A stretch of 64,000 bases of DNA from Photobacterium sp. TLY01 (GTDB taxonomy: Bacteria; Pseudomonadota; Gammaproteobacteria; Enterobacterales; Vibrionaceae): contig NZ_CP090365.1 in NCBI RefSeq assembly GCF_021432065.1, positions 1,282,556-1,346,555 of the forward strand, read 5' to 3'. Shown in pieces: positions 9,144 through 18,856 of the stretch. Positions within the stretch are counted from its first letter, which is position 1; each line of letters opens with the position of its first letter. The notes under the pieces were generated by a model. It had not been told where the DNA came from. It did not search any database and saw nothing but the letters and a program-made list of their open reading frames with translations. The position numbers and the translations under genes were made by a program.

Positions 9144-11912
9144 ATGGCTTTTTTACCTCGCACCACCTTTCATGTGCTGGCACTTGCTGGTGTTATCGCT
9201 GTCACACTCACTGCCTGCGGCGAGCAGTCTGTCGATGAGTACATGACCAAAGCCGAAACTTATCTCAGCAACAATCAAATCAATGCTGCGGTGATTGAGC
9301 TGAAAAATGCAATCCAGCAGCATCCTGATGCCAATCAGGCGCGGCTGATGCTGGGTCAGATTTACCTGGATCAGGGCGATTATGCCAGTGCCGAAAAAGA
9401 ATTGTTTAAGGCACTCAGAAGTTCAGAGGAAAAAGACAGTATCGAGCCCTTGCTGGCTCAGGCCTATCTGGGACAGAAAAAAACAACCGATATCATAGAT
9501 CTGGCCCAACATCCACAAAGCCGGCAAGCTGAAGCACTGGCAGACATTTACGCGATTGAATCTCTGGCTTTGCTGCTCGATGACGATCCGGATGGTGCTG
9601 AGCAGGCTTACCAGCGGGCTGAAAACACCGGACAAATCACCCTCTATACCCGCCTTGCCAGAGCCAGCTTAGATGCCACCAGCGAGCTCAATGACACGGC
9701 GCTGAGCCAGGTCAGCAATATCGTTCGCGTGTATCCCGCCAGCAGTGACGCCTGGCTGCTGAAAGGCCATATCGAAACCAGTATGGGGCATCACAAAGAC
9801 GCCGCTCAGAGCTATCGAAAAGCCGTAGATACCGCCCCGAAAGCCATACAAAACACCCTGTTTCTGGCACAGGCACTGGTGAAAACGGAACAATACAAAG
9901 AAGCAGAAAAGTATGTCGATCATCTGCTGACGGTGTTCAGTGGTCACGTCCTGAGCAATGAACTGAAGGCCACCATTCTTTACGCCGAAGAGAAACAGGC
10001 AGAGGCAAAAGTCCACGCCGATCTGGCGATCAGAAACGGCTCCAGAAACCTGCCCACTTACCTGATCTCGGGAGTCGTTGCTTATCATCAGGGCAATTTT
10101 GAACAGGCCAATGAACGATTTGAAAAAGTCGCACCTTTTGTCTCGCAAAACCACATGATTCAACGCCTGTATGCGTCCAGCCAGCTGAAACTGGGCGACA
10201 TTGAAGGCGCCTTGCAAACCATGAATCAGTTTGACGCCACGGACAAAGCAAGCAGTGACTTTATCTCCGATATGAGTCTGGAGCTTGCCAAAATCGGCCG
10301 CAAAGATGCCGCGATGTCTCTGGCAGAAAAAGCCAATCACAGTCCGACCACCAGCAAACAGCTCCGTCTGGGGCTGCTTCAGTTAGCCAGTAATGACACC
10401 ACCGGGGTCGACACTCTCCAGCAGATTCTGGAGACAGACCCAAACCTGACTGAAGCCAATTTGGGGCTGGCCTATTATTACCTGAAACAAGGCCGGATAA
10501 ACGACGTTCAACAGATTGTCTCGACCTGGCTTGAGCGTAATCCGGACGATCAAACGGCTCAGATGCTGAATGCTCTGGTGCTGCAAATTGAGAAAAAGCC
10601 CGATCAGGCGCAAGCCATCTATCAGCAGGTACTGGCAAAAGACCCCAAGAACTTGCAAGCCACGTTGGGGCTTGGCCAAATTGCCGCCAGCCACAATGAT
10701 GTGGCCACCGCGTTCGGGTATGCCCGCACTGCCTATTCCCATGACCCGGGGAGAAACCTGACCACCCGGGCATTGTACAAATATGGCCAGCTTAGCGGTC
10801 AACTGGATGAAGCTGTGTCGCTGGTCGCTTCTCAGGTCGAGGCCCACCCGGATGATACCGCACTGAAATTAGATCTGGCCCGCGGCTATATGCTGCAAAA
10901 AAAACCAGATCAGGCACTCAGCCTGATGACGAGCCTGACGCCGCAGCAGCAAACGGCCCAAAGCTGGCGACTGCTGGGTGATATTTATTTCAGTCAGCGA
11001 GATTACCGACAGGCCGAGCAGGCTTATGCCCAATGGCTGGCGCAGGATGTGCTCAGCCAGCAAGCCTATATGCGTAATATTCAGATCAAAGAACTGAACA
11101 ATAAAATGAGAGACAGCCTGCTTCTGGCCGAAAAAGCCGAGCAGTTATTTCAGAACACGGCGGTATTTTCGCTGATGAAAGCCGGGCTTCAGCTGAAAAT
11201 GGACAATGCCAGCGCCAGTCAGGCCACACTGGATGCATTGCCGGACAAGGTCAAGGCACAAGCTTATTTCATGCGATTACAAGCGCTGAACTACCTGCGG
11301 CGCAAAGACTTTACCCGAGCGATTGAATGGCAACGCAAACGCTATGATGCTTCGCCCGGAATCGCCAGCGCCAATGATGTCGCCAGTGCTTATTCGCTCA
11401 ACCAGCAAACCGACGAAGCTATCAAATTCCTGCAGGGGGTCATCCAAGAGTACGGTGATAAGGCCGCGCCCTTGCGCCTGACACTGGCTCAGTTGCAATT
11501 TGAGCAGCAACCTGAACAGGCTATAGCGCAATACCGGCATATTCTGGAACAGCAGCCTGATAATGTCGTGGCTTTGAATAATCTCGCCTGGCTGTACTTG
11601 TCTCAGGAAAAGTATCCGCAAGCCTGCGACAGTGCCTCGAAAGCCTTAGGTTTAGCACAGGAGCATCCGCAGATTCAGGATACCTACGGTTATTGTCTGC
11701 TGAAATCAGGTCAGGCAGCCACTGCGCTGCCCATGCTGGAAAAAGCCTACCGGCAGGCACAGACTAATCCTGAAATTGCCCTGCACTATGCCGAAAGCCT
11801 GCTGGCAAACGACATGAAGGAAAATGCGCGGGAAGTCCTCATTGGTGTGAGCACCTCTGACCCTGAACTGCAGACACTGAAAAACAAACTGGAAGAACAA
11901 ATCCGGCTGTAA
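9144..11912 (+). CDS. prsT: PrsT-type TPR-repeat lipoprotein of the PEP-CTERM/exosortase system
   Basis: Read from ATG 9144, with AGGG 6 bases upstream; 922 residues. A lipoprotein signal peptide ends in the lipobox VTLTAC at residues 23-28. The rest is almost entirely tetratricopeptide repeats, for example AAVIELKNAIQQHPDANQAR and AIAQYRHILEQQPDNVVALN. Architecture and length match the putative PEP-CTERM system TPR lipoprotein PrsT, found in exosortase-A exopolysaccharide loci. It is expected at the outer membrane, facing the periplasm, as a scaffold for polymer export, though its biochemical role is not established. A GC-rich hairpin (CCCCGCAATGCGGGG, 11921-11935) without a T-run follows the stop. 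Confidence 0.88.
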   Translation: MAFLPRTTFHVLALAGVIAVTLTACGEQSVDEYMTKAETYLSNNQINAAVIELKNAIQQHPDANQARLMLGQIYLDQGDYASAEKELFKALRSSEEKDSIEPLLAQAYLGQKKTTDIIDLAQHPQSRQAEALADIYAIESLALLLDDDPDGAEQAYQRAENTGQITLYTRLARASLDATSELNDTALSQVSNIVRVYPASSDAWLLKGHIETSMGHHKDAAQSYRKAVDTAPKAIQNTLFLAQALVKTEQYKEAEKYVDHLLTVFSGHVLSNELKATILYAEEKQAEAKVHADLAIRNGSRNLPTYLISGVVAYHQGNFEQANERFEKVAPFVSQNHMIQRLYASSQLKLGDIEGALQTMNQFDATDKASSDFISDMSLELAKIGRKDAAMSLAEKANHSPTTSKQLRLGLLQLASNDTTGVDTLQQILETDPNLTEANLGLAYYYLKQGRINDVQQIVSTWLERNPDDQTAQMLNALVLQIEKKPDQAQAIYQQVLAKDPKNLQATLGLGQIAASHNDVATAFGYARTAYSHDPGRNLTTRALYKYGQLSGQLDEAVSLVASQVEAHPDDTALKLDLARGYMLQKKPDQALSLMTSLTPQQQTAQSWRLLGDIYFSQRDYRQAEQAYAQWLAQDVLSQQAYMRNIQIKELNNKMRDSLLLAEKAEQLFQNTAVFSLMKAGLQLKMDNASASQATLDALPDKVKAQAYFMRLQALNYLRRKDFTRAIEWQRKRYDASPGIASANDVASAYSLNQQTDEAIKFLQGVIQEYGDKAAPLRLTLAQLQFEQQPEQAIAQYRHILEQQPDNVVALNNLAWLYLSQEKYPQACDSASKALGLAQEHPQIQDTYGYCLLKSGQAATALPMLEKAYRQAQTNPEIALHYAESLLANDMKENAREVLIGVSTSDPELQTLKNKLEEQIRL

Positions 11913-11981
11913 ACTCACTGCCCCGCAATGCGGGGCGATAGGTTCATCCTCTTTTCTGCCAGCGTGTAAGGACCCAAAATC

Positions 11982-12770
11982 ATGCTTTTCTGTAGCCGCC
12001 GAATCCTATCGACCCTTGTGCCTGTGCTGCTCTGCCTTGGCGGCATGCTGCTGACTGCCGCCAGGGTACAAGCCGCATTACCTGACGTGATTGCGAAAAT
12101 TAAACCATCAGTCGTCGGGGTCGGGACTTACAACAAACTGGCGACACCGCGGGCAAATTTAATCGGGACAGGTTTTGTCGTCGGTGACGGCACACTGATT
12201 GCCACCAATAATCACGTTGTGCCGGCGATTATCGAAGTGGACAGAAATACCGGGTTTGTTGTCTTTGTCGGGACAGGCGCTTCACCGGATGTCCGCACCG
12301 CAACCGTGATTGCGCGTGACAGCGAGCACGATCTGGCCTTATTGAAAATCACGGGCAGCCCCTTACCCAGCCTGTCGCTTTCCCCCCGCCCGGTGCGTGA
12401 AGGCGAAATATACAGCTTCACGGGCTTTCCAATTGGTGCCGTGCTCGGCCTGTATCCGGTGACACACAGAGGCATGGTGTCCAGCATCACGCCGGTTGCC
12501 GTCCCGGCCCGCACAGCCAAAGAGCTTTCAGTTGCTCGCCTCAAACACCTGAAAAATCCTTTTGTCGTCTACCAGTTTGATGCCACAGCCTACCCCGGAA
12601 ACAGCGGCAGTCCGGTCTACCATCAGGACACAGGTGAAGTCATTGCCGTCATCAATAAAGTACTCGTACAAACCAGCAAGGAAAATGCACTGAGCCAGCC
12701 GAGTGCCATCACATATGCCATACCCATCCGGCATCTGAATCAGCTGTTAAGCGCACGCAATCAACCATGA
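11982..12770 (+). CDS. periplasmic trypsin-like serine protease
   Basis: A 262-residue protein with a clear signal peptide ending near AARVQA. The trypsin-like (S1, HtrA-like) catalytic triad is readable: His in ATNNHVV, Asp in DSEHDLALLKI and Ser in PGNSGSPVY. The protein ends soon after the protease domain, with no PDZ domain, so it is not DegP/DegS. S1 proteases of this size occur beside VanZ and PrsT in exosortase-A loci. It may process or control a locus protein in the periplasm, but its substrate is unknown. Its stop overlaps the VanZ start by 4 bases. Confidence 0.85.
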   Translation: MLFCSRRILSTLVPVLLCLGGMLLTAARVQAALPDVIAKIKPSVVGVGTYNKLATPRANLIGTGFVVGDGTLIATNNHVVPAIIEVDRNTGFVVFVGTGASPDVRTATVIARDSEHDLALLKITGSPLPSLSLSPRPVREGEIYSFTGFPIGAVLGLYPVTHRGMVSSITPVAVPARTAKELSVARLKHLKNPFVVYQFDATAYPGNSGSPVYHQDTGEVIAVINKVLVQTSKENALSQPSAITYAIPIRHLNQLLSARNQP

Positions 12771-13207
12771 GCCAGCATGCGGAACCGATCGCACTGTATG
12801 TTTTACTGAAAGAGCGGCAATTACTGATCTGGACATGGCTGCTCTTTGTTTTATATGCCTTATTTATCGCAGGGCTGACCTTAATGCCGGCTGCAGAGAA
12901 AGGCTCACTGGCCGATCTGGACAGTTACGGTATCTCCGGTCTGGACAAACTGCTTCATGTGCTGACCTATCTGCTTTTCGCCATGCTGGCACTTTGTGTC
13001 AGCCGGCAATACCGTTTTTACATGAGTATGCTTATCGGGCTGATGCTGTTTGGCAGTTTACTCGAAGTTTTTCAGGGCATTCTTCATCTTGGGCGCGAGA
13101 GCTCTTTTTCCGATGCCGTGGCAAATCTTTCTGGAGTCATACTGGGCGGGTTGCTATCTTGTTACCTGGAACGGCATGCTGCCCAGAAAAGCAATCGAAA
13201 TCGCTAA
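12767..13207 (+). CDS. VanZ-like membrane protein
   Basis: A 146-residue protein with four predicted transmembrane helices. It shows the VanZ-like pattern GLDKLLHVLTYLLFA, with DK..H...Y between helices 1 and 2, and then EVFQGILHLGRESSFSDAVANL, the E..Q....R..S..D...N signature. VanZ-like proteins of unknown biochemical role recur in exosortase-A exopolysaccharide loci. The start overlaps the protease stop (ATGA), so the two are coupled. It is the last gene I assign to the polysaccharide locus. Confidence 0.85.
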   Translation: MSQHAEPIALYVLLKERQLLIWTWLLFVLYALFIAGLTLMPAAEKGSLADLDSYGISGLDKLLHVLTYLLFAMLALCVSRQYRFYMSMLIGLMLFGSLLEVFQGILHLGRESSFSDAVANLSGVILGGLLSCYLERHAAQKSNRNR

Positions 13208-13289
13208 CTGAATGCACACACCGGGAGAACGTCCTTATTTTCCGGACGACGTTCCACTCACGATTCTTACAAAACAATGGAGACTTTGA

Positions 13290-13772
13290 ATGAAGCGCGC
13301 TCTGCTCTTTTCTGCCATGATCGCAGGAGCATCCTTACTGGCAGGCTGTTCAGACAACGAAGTCGGTGACGTCAGTCTGGGCGTATTTACCACAAAAGAC
13401 ATCAAACTGAATGTACTCAGCGATCCGCTGGTCCCTGGTGTCACTTGCCACATTGCCAGCATCGAAGCGGATCTGGATTTTTCCGATCCCAGTGACTCAT
13501 CCATTTCCTGCCGGCAAACCGGCGAAATTACCCCCGAAATGATCGCCGCAATTGATAAATCGAAATCGGGTGATGTGGTCTTCAAGAAGTCAAAAAGTGT
13601 CTTTTTCAAAACCATGAAAATTCGCCGGGTCTTTGATCACGACAGCCAAACCCTGATGTATTTGTCTTATTCCACCAAAGAAACATCAGGCAGCTATAAA
13701 CACAGCCTGTCCACGGTGCCACTGTGGGGAACGAAAGCGTATCAGGCGCCTGCCGCGCCACAAGCACAGTAA
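13290..13772 (+). CDS. creA: CreA family lipoprotein-like protein
   Basis: A 160-residue protein, close in length to E. coli CreA. The signal peptide ends in a lipobox-like LLAGC at about residues 16-20. CreA signatures are VGDVSLGVFTTKDIKLNVLS, DPLVPGVTCHI and SISCRQTGEI, with two conserved cysteines. The function of CreA is poorly defined even in E. coli, where it sits by creBCD; here no creBCD is nearby. An upstream GGAG precedes the ATG by about 6 bases. Confidence 0.92.
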   Translation: MKRALLFSAMIAGASLLAGCSDNEVGDVSLGVFTTKDIKLNVLSDPLVPGVTCHIASIEADLDFSDPSDSSISCRQTGEITPEMIAAIDKSKSGDVVFKKSKSVFFKTMKIRRVFDHDSQTLMYLSYSTKETSGSYKHSLSTVPLWGTKAYQAPAAPQAQ

Positions 13773-13967
13773 CGGATCACCCTCATTCAGGTTACTGTTT
13801 ACATTCAGTAACAAAAACACATGCATACTGCATCGCAGCTCTGATCATTCACAGAGCTGCTGCAGGTGTGCGCCCAGCCAGTCTCTCTTCCCGCTTTCTC
13901 AACCACTTAAGTCGCTATTTTCGATCACTAAGTTAGATTTTTACCGCAAATACAATACAGTGATATC

Positions 13968-13996
13968 TTGACGCTCCACCTAAAGCCGCATTTAAT
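13968..13996 (+). promoter_or_regulatory. sigma-70-like promoter for the acyl-CoA synthetase gene
   Basis: TTGACG (13968-13973) and TTTAAT (13991-13996) are 17 bases apart, each one or two mismatches from consensus. A start near 14003 would give a leader of about 35 bases to the ATG at 14038. Confidence 0.6.
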
Positions 13997-14037
13997 TATT
14001 TAACAAGATAATAACAACCACGGAATGGAACATTACA

Positions 14038-15732
14038 ATGACTTTGCCTTTACAGCCAAACACATTAAGGGATTCGCTCATGACGCAAGCATTACCTCAT
14101 GAACGCATGTTGAAATGGGCAGAAGAGCGCCCGGATGACATTTTTCTCCGCCAGATCATCAACCGACAGTTTACCGATTTTACCTACGTTGAAGTCGTCG
14201 ACAAGGCGTTGCGGCTTGTCAGCGCGTTACGTGCTCAGGGCCTCATGCCTGGCGACAAAGTGGGTTTGATCTCAAAAAACTGCGCAGAATGGTATATCTG
14301 CGATCTGGCCATGATGCTCGGCAGTTATATCAGCGTGCCTGTCTTTCCGACAGCCGGCGCAGACACCATAGAACACTGCCTGACGCACAGTGAAGCCAAG
14401 CTGGTTTTCATTGGAAAACTGGATGATAACCGCGCGATCAATACCGTCTGTCAGAACCTGGAAGAGCTTATCACGGTCAGCTTCCCGTACCCGAATACCC
14501 CCGAGTGCCATCATTCATTCAATGCGCTCATCGACTCGCACGCACCGAGTGAAGAGCGCCCGTCCCATCAGGACGAGGATGTGATGTCGCTGGTGTACAC
14601 ATCCGGCACATCAGGTTTACCCAAAGGGGCCATTCTCTCTTATGGCGGCTTTGCTTTTTCAGCGCAAAACCTCATAGAGCACATCGGTATCGTCGACAAC
14701 GAACGTCTGTTCTCCTACTTGCCTCTGGCGCACATCACCGAACGTGTTTATATTCTGGGCACATCAATGATGGCCGGTGTACAGGTGGCTTTCCCTGAGT
14801 CACTGGATACTTTCATTGAAGATGTGAAAATGCACCGCCCGACATTATTTATCTCCGTCCCCCGCCTCTGGACGGTCTTCCAGCAGCGGATTCTGGAAAA
14901 ACTACCACAGGCAAAACTGAACATTCTGCTGAAAATTCCTTTTGTGTCTGGTCTCATCAAACGCAAACTGGCAGACGGTTTAGGCCTGAATGAAGCACGC
15001 GTGCTCGGCTGCGGTTCAGCACCAGTTTCACCGGCACTGTTGCGCTGGTATGAAAGCATCGGGCTCAATATCACTGAAGCCTGGGGAATGACGGAAAACT
15101 ATGCCTATGGCACGCTCAATCTGCCATATCGCAGCGACAAAATCGGGACAGTCGGCAGCGCGGGTCCGGGCGTAGACATCAAGATCGCAGAAGATGATGA
15201 AATTCTGGTGCGCAGCAAAGGCCTGTTTTCCGGTTACTACAAAAACGACATTGCGACCAAAGAAAGCTTTAATGATGAAGGCTGGCTGCATACCGGTGAT
15301 CTGGGCAGTCTGGATGAAGAAGGCTTCCTGACGATTCAGGGCCGCAAAAAAGACAATTTCAAAACTGCAAAAGGCAAATTCGTTTCACCGGTTCCGATCG
15401 AAAAACGCCTCTTTGAACTCTGTGGCATTGAAATGATGTGTGTGGTGGGTTCAGGGATGCCCGCCCCTATTCTGCTGGCGGTCGCACATGCTTACCCTAA
15501 TTTTGACCGGGACAGATATGCGAAAAAAGTGAGCCGGGCAATCGAAACCATCAATAAAGAATTGGAATCACACGCGAAGATCAAAGGCGTGCTGATGATC
15601 AAGGAACCCTGGAGTATTGAGAACGGTGTTTTGACCCCGACACTGAAGATCAAGCGTCATCTGCTGGAAAAACAGTATCACGATACCGGCTGTAACTGGC
15701 CAAAAGATCAACTGATTCAGTGGGAAGAATAA
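14038..15732 (+). CDS. AMP-binding long-chain acyl-CoA synthetase-like protein
   Basis: A 564-residue ANL-superfamily adenylating enzyme. The P-loop-like A3 motif reads YTSGTSGLPKGA at about 190-200. The A5 motif is AWGMTEN, followed by GYYKND and WLHTGDLG (A7), then GRKKDNFKTAKGKFVSP with the A10 lysine region. It activates a carboxylic acid, most likely a fatty acid, as acyl-AMP and then probably acyl-CoA. The annotated start is ATG 14038; an in-frame ATG at 14080 has a better AAGGGA site and gives 550 residues. It is convergent with a large ketoacyl synthase and divided from it by a terminator. A joint role in making an unusual lipid is possible but unproven. Confidence 0.85.
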   Translation: MTLPLQPNTLRDSLMTQALPHERMLKWAEERPDDIFLRQIINRQFTDFTYVEVVDKALRLVSALRAQGLMPGDKVGLISKNCAEWYICDLAMMLGSYISVPVFPTAGADTIEHCLTHSEAKLVFIGKLDDNRAINTVCQNLEELITVSFPYPNTPECHHSFNALIDSHAPSEERPSHQDEDVMSLVYTSGTSGLPKGAILSYGGFAFSAQNLIEHIGIVDNERLFSYLPLAHITERVYILGTSMMAGVQVAFPESLDTFIEDVKMHRPTLFISVPRLWTVFQQRILEKLPQAKLNILLKIPFVSGLIKRKLADGLGLNEARVLGCGSAPVSPALLRWYESIGLNITEAWGMTENYAYGTLNLPYRSDKIGTVGSAGPGVDIKIAEDDEILVRSKGLFSGYYKNDIATKESFNDEGWLHTGDLGSLDEEGFLTIQGRKKDNFKTAKGKFVSPVPIEKRLFELCGIEMMCVVGSGMPAPILLAVAHAYPNFDRDRYAKKVSRAIETINKELESHAKIKGVLMIKEPWSIENGVLTPTLKIKRHLLEKQYHDTGCNWPKDQLIQWEE

Positions 15733-15779
15733 ACACGGCCGCCGTGACAACAAGTGGTCTTTTACATATGTAAATAAAC

Positions 15780-15807
15780 GGGCAGCTCAAAGCTGCCCGA
15801 ATTTTTT
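15780..15807 (+). terminator. Rho-independent terminator after the acyl-CoA synthetase gene
   Basis: GGGCAGCT, loop CAA, AGCTGCCC, then CGAATTTTTT: a perfect 8-base-pair stem with a T-run reading rightward. Confidence 0.8.
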
Positions 15808-15823
15808 GCAGAGAACGAATGGG

Positions 15824-17668
15824 TTATTCGTAATCGGCGTACGGATTCACTGTTGGCAATGCAATGGCTTCACCAAAGGCTGACAATGTCAGGCTGTCTT
15901 GTGTCATGGTTACCGAGGTTTCATCCATCACAGACTCACCAAAGGAGTAACGAACTTCTTCCTGTCCCTGACAAGCCTGTCGATCTCGCACAGTCGTCGC
16001 TTCCCGTACCTTCACATTACGTGCAAGATACTCAGCAATCGCCAGCTGACCGTATTTCTTTTGCAACATCGCCAGCGTTTTCTGTGGCGACAGCACCAGC
16101 GCGGACGCGTTGTTGCCACCAAAACCTTTGGCGTTAATAATCACGCCCTGCATATCATCACCGGCTGTGCCGGCAAAGTAATGATCCATCAAGATATTCA
16201 GATTGGACTGGTGCACATCATCGGCAATATGATCAATGGTTTTGATGCCCGGAATCCAGCCGTACTGCCAGACCCCCAGCGAAGCAATCAGCTGATCGCC
16301 GGCCGCCGCACTCATAGAATGACCGACATAAGATTTAATCGCCGTCACCGGCCAGTTTTCAATGCCGAAGGTCTTCGCCACCTCATTGAGTATGTGGCTT
16401 TCTGTGACGCGGTTTTGCGGTGTGCCTGTACCATGTGCCTGCACAAAGGTTTTCTTCACACCGTCCGGGCCGAGAATAGCCTGTGCCAGTGCCGCAGCCT
16501 TAGCCACAGTGACATAGTTGCCCACACCCGGCGCAGAAATCGATTTTTTATTGCCGTCAGCGTTGATAAACACATCGGCAGCAGAACCATAAATGTTCGC
16601 CCCCAGCTTCAGGGCCAGTTCTTCTTCCATCAGCACCACAAACTGGGCGGACTCGGCCATGGTAAACCCGGCATTATCAGAAAACGGACGGCAGGCCCGG
16701 CGGTTATCTACGGTTTCACTGTCATCCAGTGCGCAGAGCTGAGCGTCTTCAGCTAACGCACCCATCACGCGAAATCCTTCCATGATTTCAGACACCACTG
16801 GCGCTTCGGCGTTTCCGACAATCGCCACTTTGGCCGCACCACTTTGGATGTCTTGCATGCCTTGACGCAAATTGTACAGGAAGGTTGCACAAGCCCCCAT
16901 ATTGGTGCCTGTTGTACCCACGCTGTTAATCACATAGCCATTGATGAAATCGGCTGGCATTTCAGCCAGCGATAAAGCCATCATTTTTGAGCTGACCCGA
17001 CCGCCCGTAAGTGGTGCGGCAACCATACCGGCTATGGACTGATCATCAATTTGCGCCAGCGCACTACCGGCATATACAGCAACTTCGTCAGGACGGATAT
17101 GGGTCAGTATTTCCGACCAGTCAACACCCAGGGAATTGAGCGCATCGGAAGCACCGTAAATGGTCAGTTGCAACCCGCGAGGGTGGAACCGAGAGTTATA
17201 CAATTTACCCGGTTCAAAGCCACGGGGAATATTGCCGCCGCTGCTGACAGGGAAAGTGACATAATCGGCCAGCAGTGCATCCAACTCACCCGTGACGGTA
17301 ATATGAACTTTGCTACCCTCTTCTTCCAATTGCCAGCTCTCCGGCACGTGCGCGGGCAGCTTAGATTTGCGCAGCGTGAAACAGATCTGTTCCTGACCGC
17401 CTGAAATCGCAGCTTTATATTGCTGCAGTACACGATCAGGATCGAAGGTTTCAATGCGACGAATTAAGGTGCCGTCTTTGATCGCCTCAATCACAGTGTC
17501 AGTGATGTCACCGTCTGCCAGCCCCATTCGGTGCGCCAGATCCTGCCAGGTTGAATGCATATCGCTGGCCGGCAGTATGTCTGCCAGCATGCGTTTATAA
17601 CTGTGAAAACCTGAACTACGACCTGCGGCATTGATACCGCCCATTCCGACAATCAGAGGTAATTTCAT
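15824..17668 (-). CDS. large stand-alone beta-ketoacyl synthase
   Basis: A 614-residue protein, longer than FabB/FabF (about 410). All three catalytic residues of decarboxylating ketosynthases are readable: Cys in MGACATFLYNLRQG, His in VQAHGTGTPQNRVTE and His in KSYVGHSMSAAAGDQ (with its Lys). The extra N-terminal 200 residues (LPLIVGMGGINAAGRSSGFH onward) carry no second active site that I can see. It condenses acyl chains with malonyl-ACP, but no ACP, ketoreductase or dehydratase is adjacent, so it may serve a modified fatty acid or polyketide-like product. It is divergent from a GlxA-like regulator. Confidence 0.87.
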   Translation of the reverse strand: MKLPLIVGMGGINAAGRSSGFHSYKRMLADILPASDMHSTWQDLAHRMGLADGDITDTVIEAIKDGTLIRRIETFDPDRVLQQYKAAISGGQEQICFTLRKSKLPAHVPESWQLEEEGSKVHITVTGELDALLADYVTFPVSSGGNIPRGFEPGKLYNSRFHPRGLQLTIYGASDALNSLGVDWSEILTHIRPDEVAVYAGSALAQIDDQSIAGMVAAPLTGGRVSSKMMALSLAEMPADFINGYVINSVGTTGTNMGACATFLYNLRQGMQDIQSGAAKVAIVGNAEAPVVSEIMEGFRVMGALAEDAQLCALDDSETVDNRRACRPFSDNAGFTMAESAQFVVLMEEELALKLGANIYGSAADVFINADGNKKSISAPGVGNYVTVAKAAALAQAILGPDGVKKTFVQAHGTGTPQNRVTESHILNEVAKTFGIENWPVTAIKSYVGHSMSAAAGDQLIASLGVWQYGWIPGIKTIDHIADDVHQSNLNILMDHYFAGTAGDDMQGVIINAKGFGGNNASALVLSPQKTLAMLQKKYGQLAIAEYLARNVKVREATTVRDRQACQGQEEVRYSFGESVMDETSVTMTQDSLTLSAFGEAIALPTVNPYADYE

Positions 17669-17878
17669 TGTATGCTTCTTGCTTCATGATTTATTTGTCT
17701 ATCAGATTACCAAGTTCCACTGGCATTTCACCTGGCTTTTACGCCATAATTACTGACATCAACGCCAAAACTGCTCAAGATGACAAATTTGTGTCTGGAT
17801 GAACTGCCGGCTTCAGCTCAGGTTCAGAAAATATCGCCCCGTTTCATTTGCCATCATGTTTAAAACAGAGTGCTGACC

Positions 17879-18856
17879 ATGAAGATTGCCTTTGTCCTGT
17901 ATCCACGTGCGTTAATCACGGGTATTTCTCTTGCTGCAGAGATGCTGAGCAGTGCTGCCAGTCTGAGACCCAAACAGGATCAGAGGTCAAAACCTGTTTC
18001 AATTTCCGTTGTTGCAGAGAGCCTTTCGCCACCAGCGGTCAAATCCGGGTTGCGGTTACAACCGGATCTGACCCTGAAAGCATCCGGACAGTTCGATTTT
18101 GTGATTCTGCCGCCTATTTGGGGCAATCCGATTTCTGCGCTGAAGCAATGTCCGGGGCTGGTGCCATGGCTAACTCAACAGTATCAGCAGGGCGCTAAAA
18201 TTATCGCGACTGGTACCGGTGTCTGCTGGCTGGCCGAAACCGGACTGCTTGATCAGCAAGTTGCGACCACGCATTGGTATTACTACGATAAATTTGCCGC
18301 GCGCTACCCGGCTGTGGTGCTGAACCGTCAGGCATCCATTACTGTGGCGAATGGTTTGTATTGTACTGTTAGTATCAACTCGCAATCAGAGCTGATTCTG
18401 TACTTAATCCGTGAGCATTTTGGCCAGAGTGTGGCAAAAACGGTTGAAACACATTTCGGGCACGAAATTTCTCAGTCAGATCAGCAACCCTTCTATCAGA
18501 TAGGGGGAGAAGTTCAGTTTGATGAGTCTATCGCGCTGGCGCAAGACTGGCTCAAACGCAACTTATCCCGGCCTATCACCGCAAAAGACGTGGCTGAGCA
18601 GTGCGGCCTGCCATTGCGGACATTTCAACGCCGGTTTAAAACCCAGGTCGGCCAGACCCCGCATGAGTATTTACAGTCTTTGCGCATGGAAGCGGCACAA
18701 ATCTTATTACGTGATTTTGGACTGTCGCTTCAGGATGTCGCAGAACAAGTCGGTTACCGCGACGCCCATCATTTCAGTACCCGGTTTCAGCAGCAGTTTA
18801 CATTGAGCCCGTCTCAGTACCGTCACATGGTCAAAGCGAAGATCTATCAGGCCTGA
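17879..18856 (+). CDS. GlxA-like AraC family transcriptional regulator
   Basis: 325 residues from ATG 17879; a GTG at 17870 is an alternative. The N-terminal 190 residues are the DJ-1/PfpI-like (class I glutamine amidotransferase-like) domain, opening MKIAFVLYPRALITGISLA. GTGVCWLAETGLLD has a cysteine at the nucleophile-elbow position. The C-terminal 100 residues are an AraC/XylS DNA-binding domain with two helix-turn-helix units: TAKDVAEQCGLPLRTFQRRF and SLQDVAEQVGYRDAHHFSTR. It reads away from the ketoacyl synthase across a 210-base gap, so it probably regulates that gene or itself. The ligand is unknown. Confidence 0.88.
   Translation: MKIAFVLYPRALITGISLAAEMLSSAASLRPKQDQRSKPVSISVVAESLSPPAVKSGLRLQPDLTLKASGQFDFVILPPIWGNPISALKQCPGLVPWLTQQYQQGAKIIATGTGVCWLAETGLLDQQVATTHWYYYDKFAARYPAVVLNRQASITVANGLYCTVSINSQSELILYLIREHFGQSVAKTVETHFGHEISQSDQQPFYQIGGEVQFDESIALAQDWLKRNLSRPITAKDVAEQCGLPLRTFQRRFKTQVGQTPHEYLQSLRMEAAQILLRDFGLSLQDVAEQVGYRDAHHFSTRFQQQFTLSPSQYRHMVKAKIYQA

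Noticed and set aside
12267..12281. GGGACAGGCGC inside the serine protease gene
   Set aside because: One base differs from the repeat core, and the codons (VGTGAS) are plausible protease sequence in a conserved region; probably coincidence.
15899..16756. A 285-codon frame opposite the ketoacyl synthase
   Set aside because: It lies wholly inside a well-supported gene with intact catalytic motifs; its composition is that of an antisense shadow.
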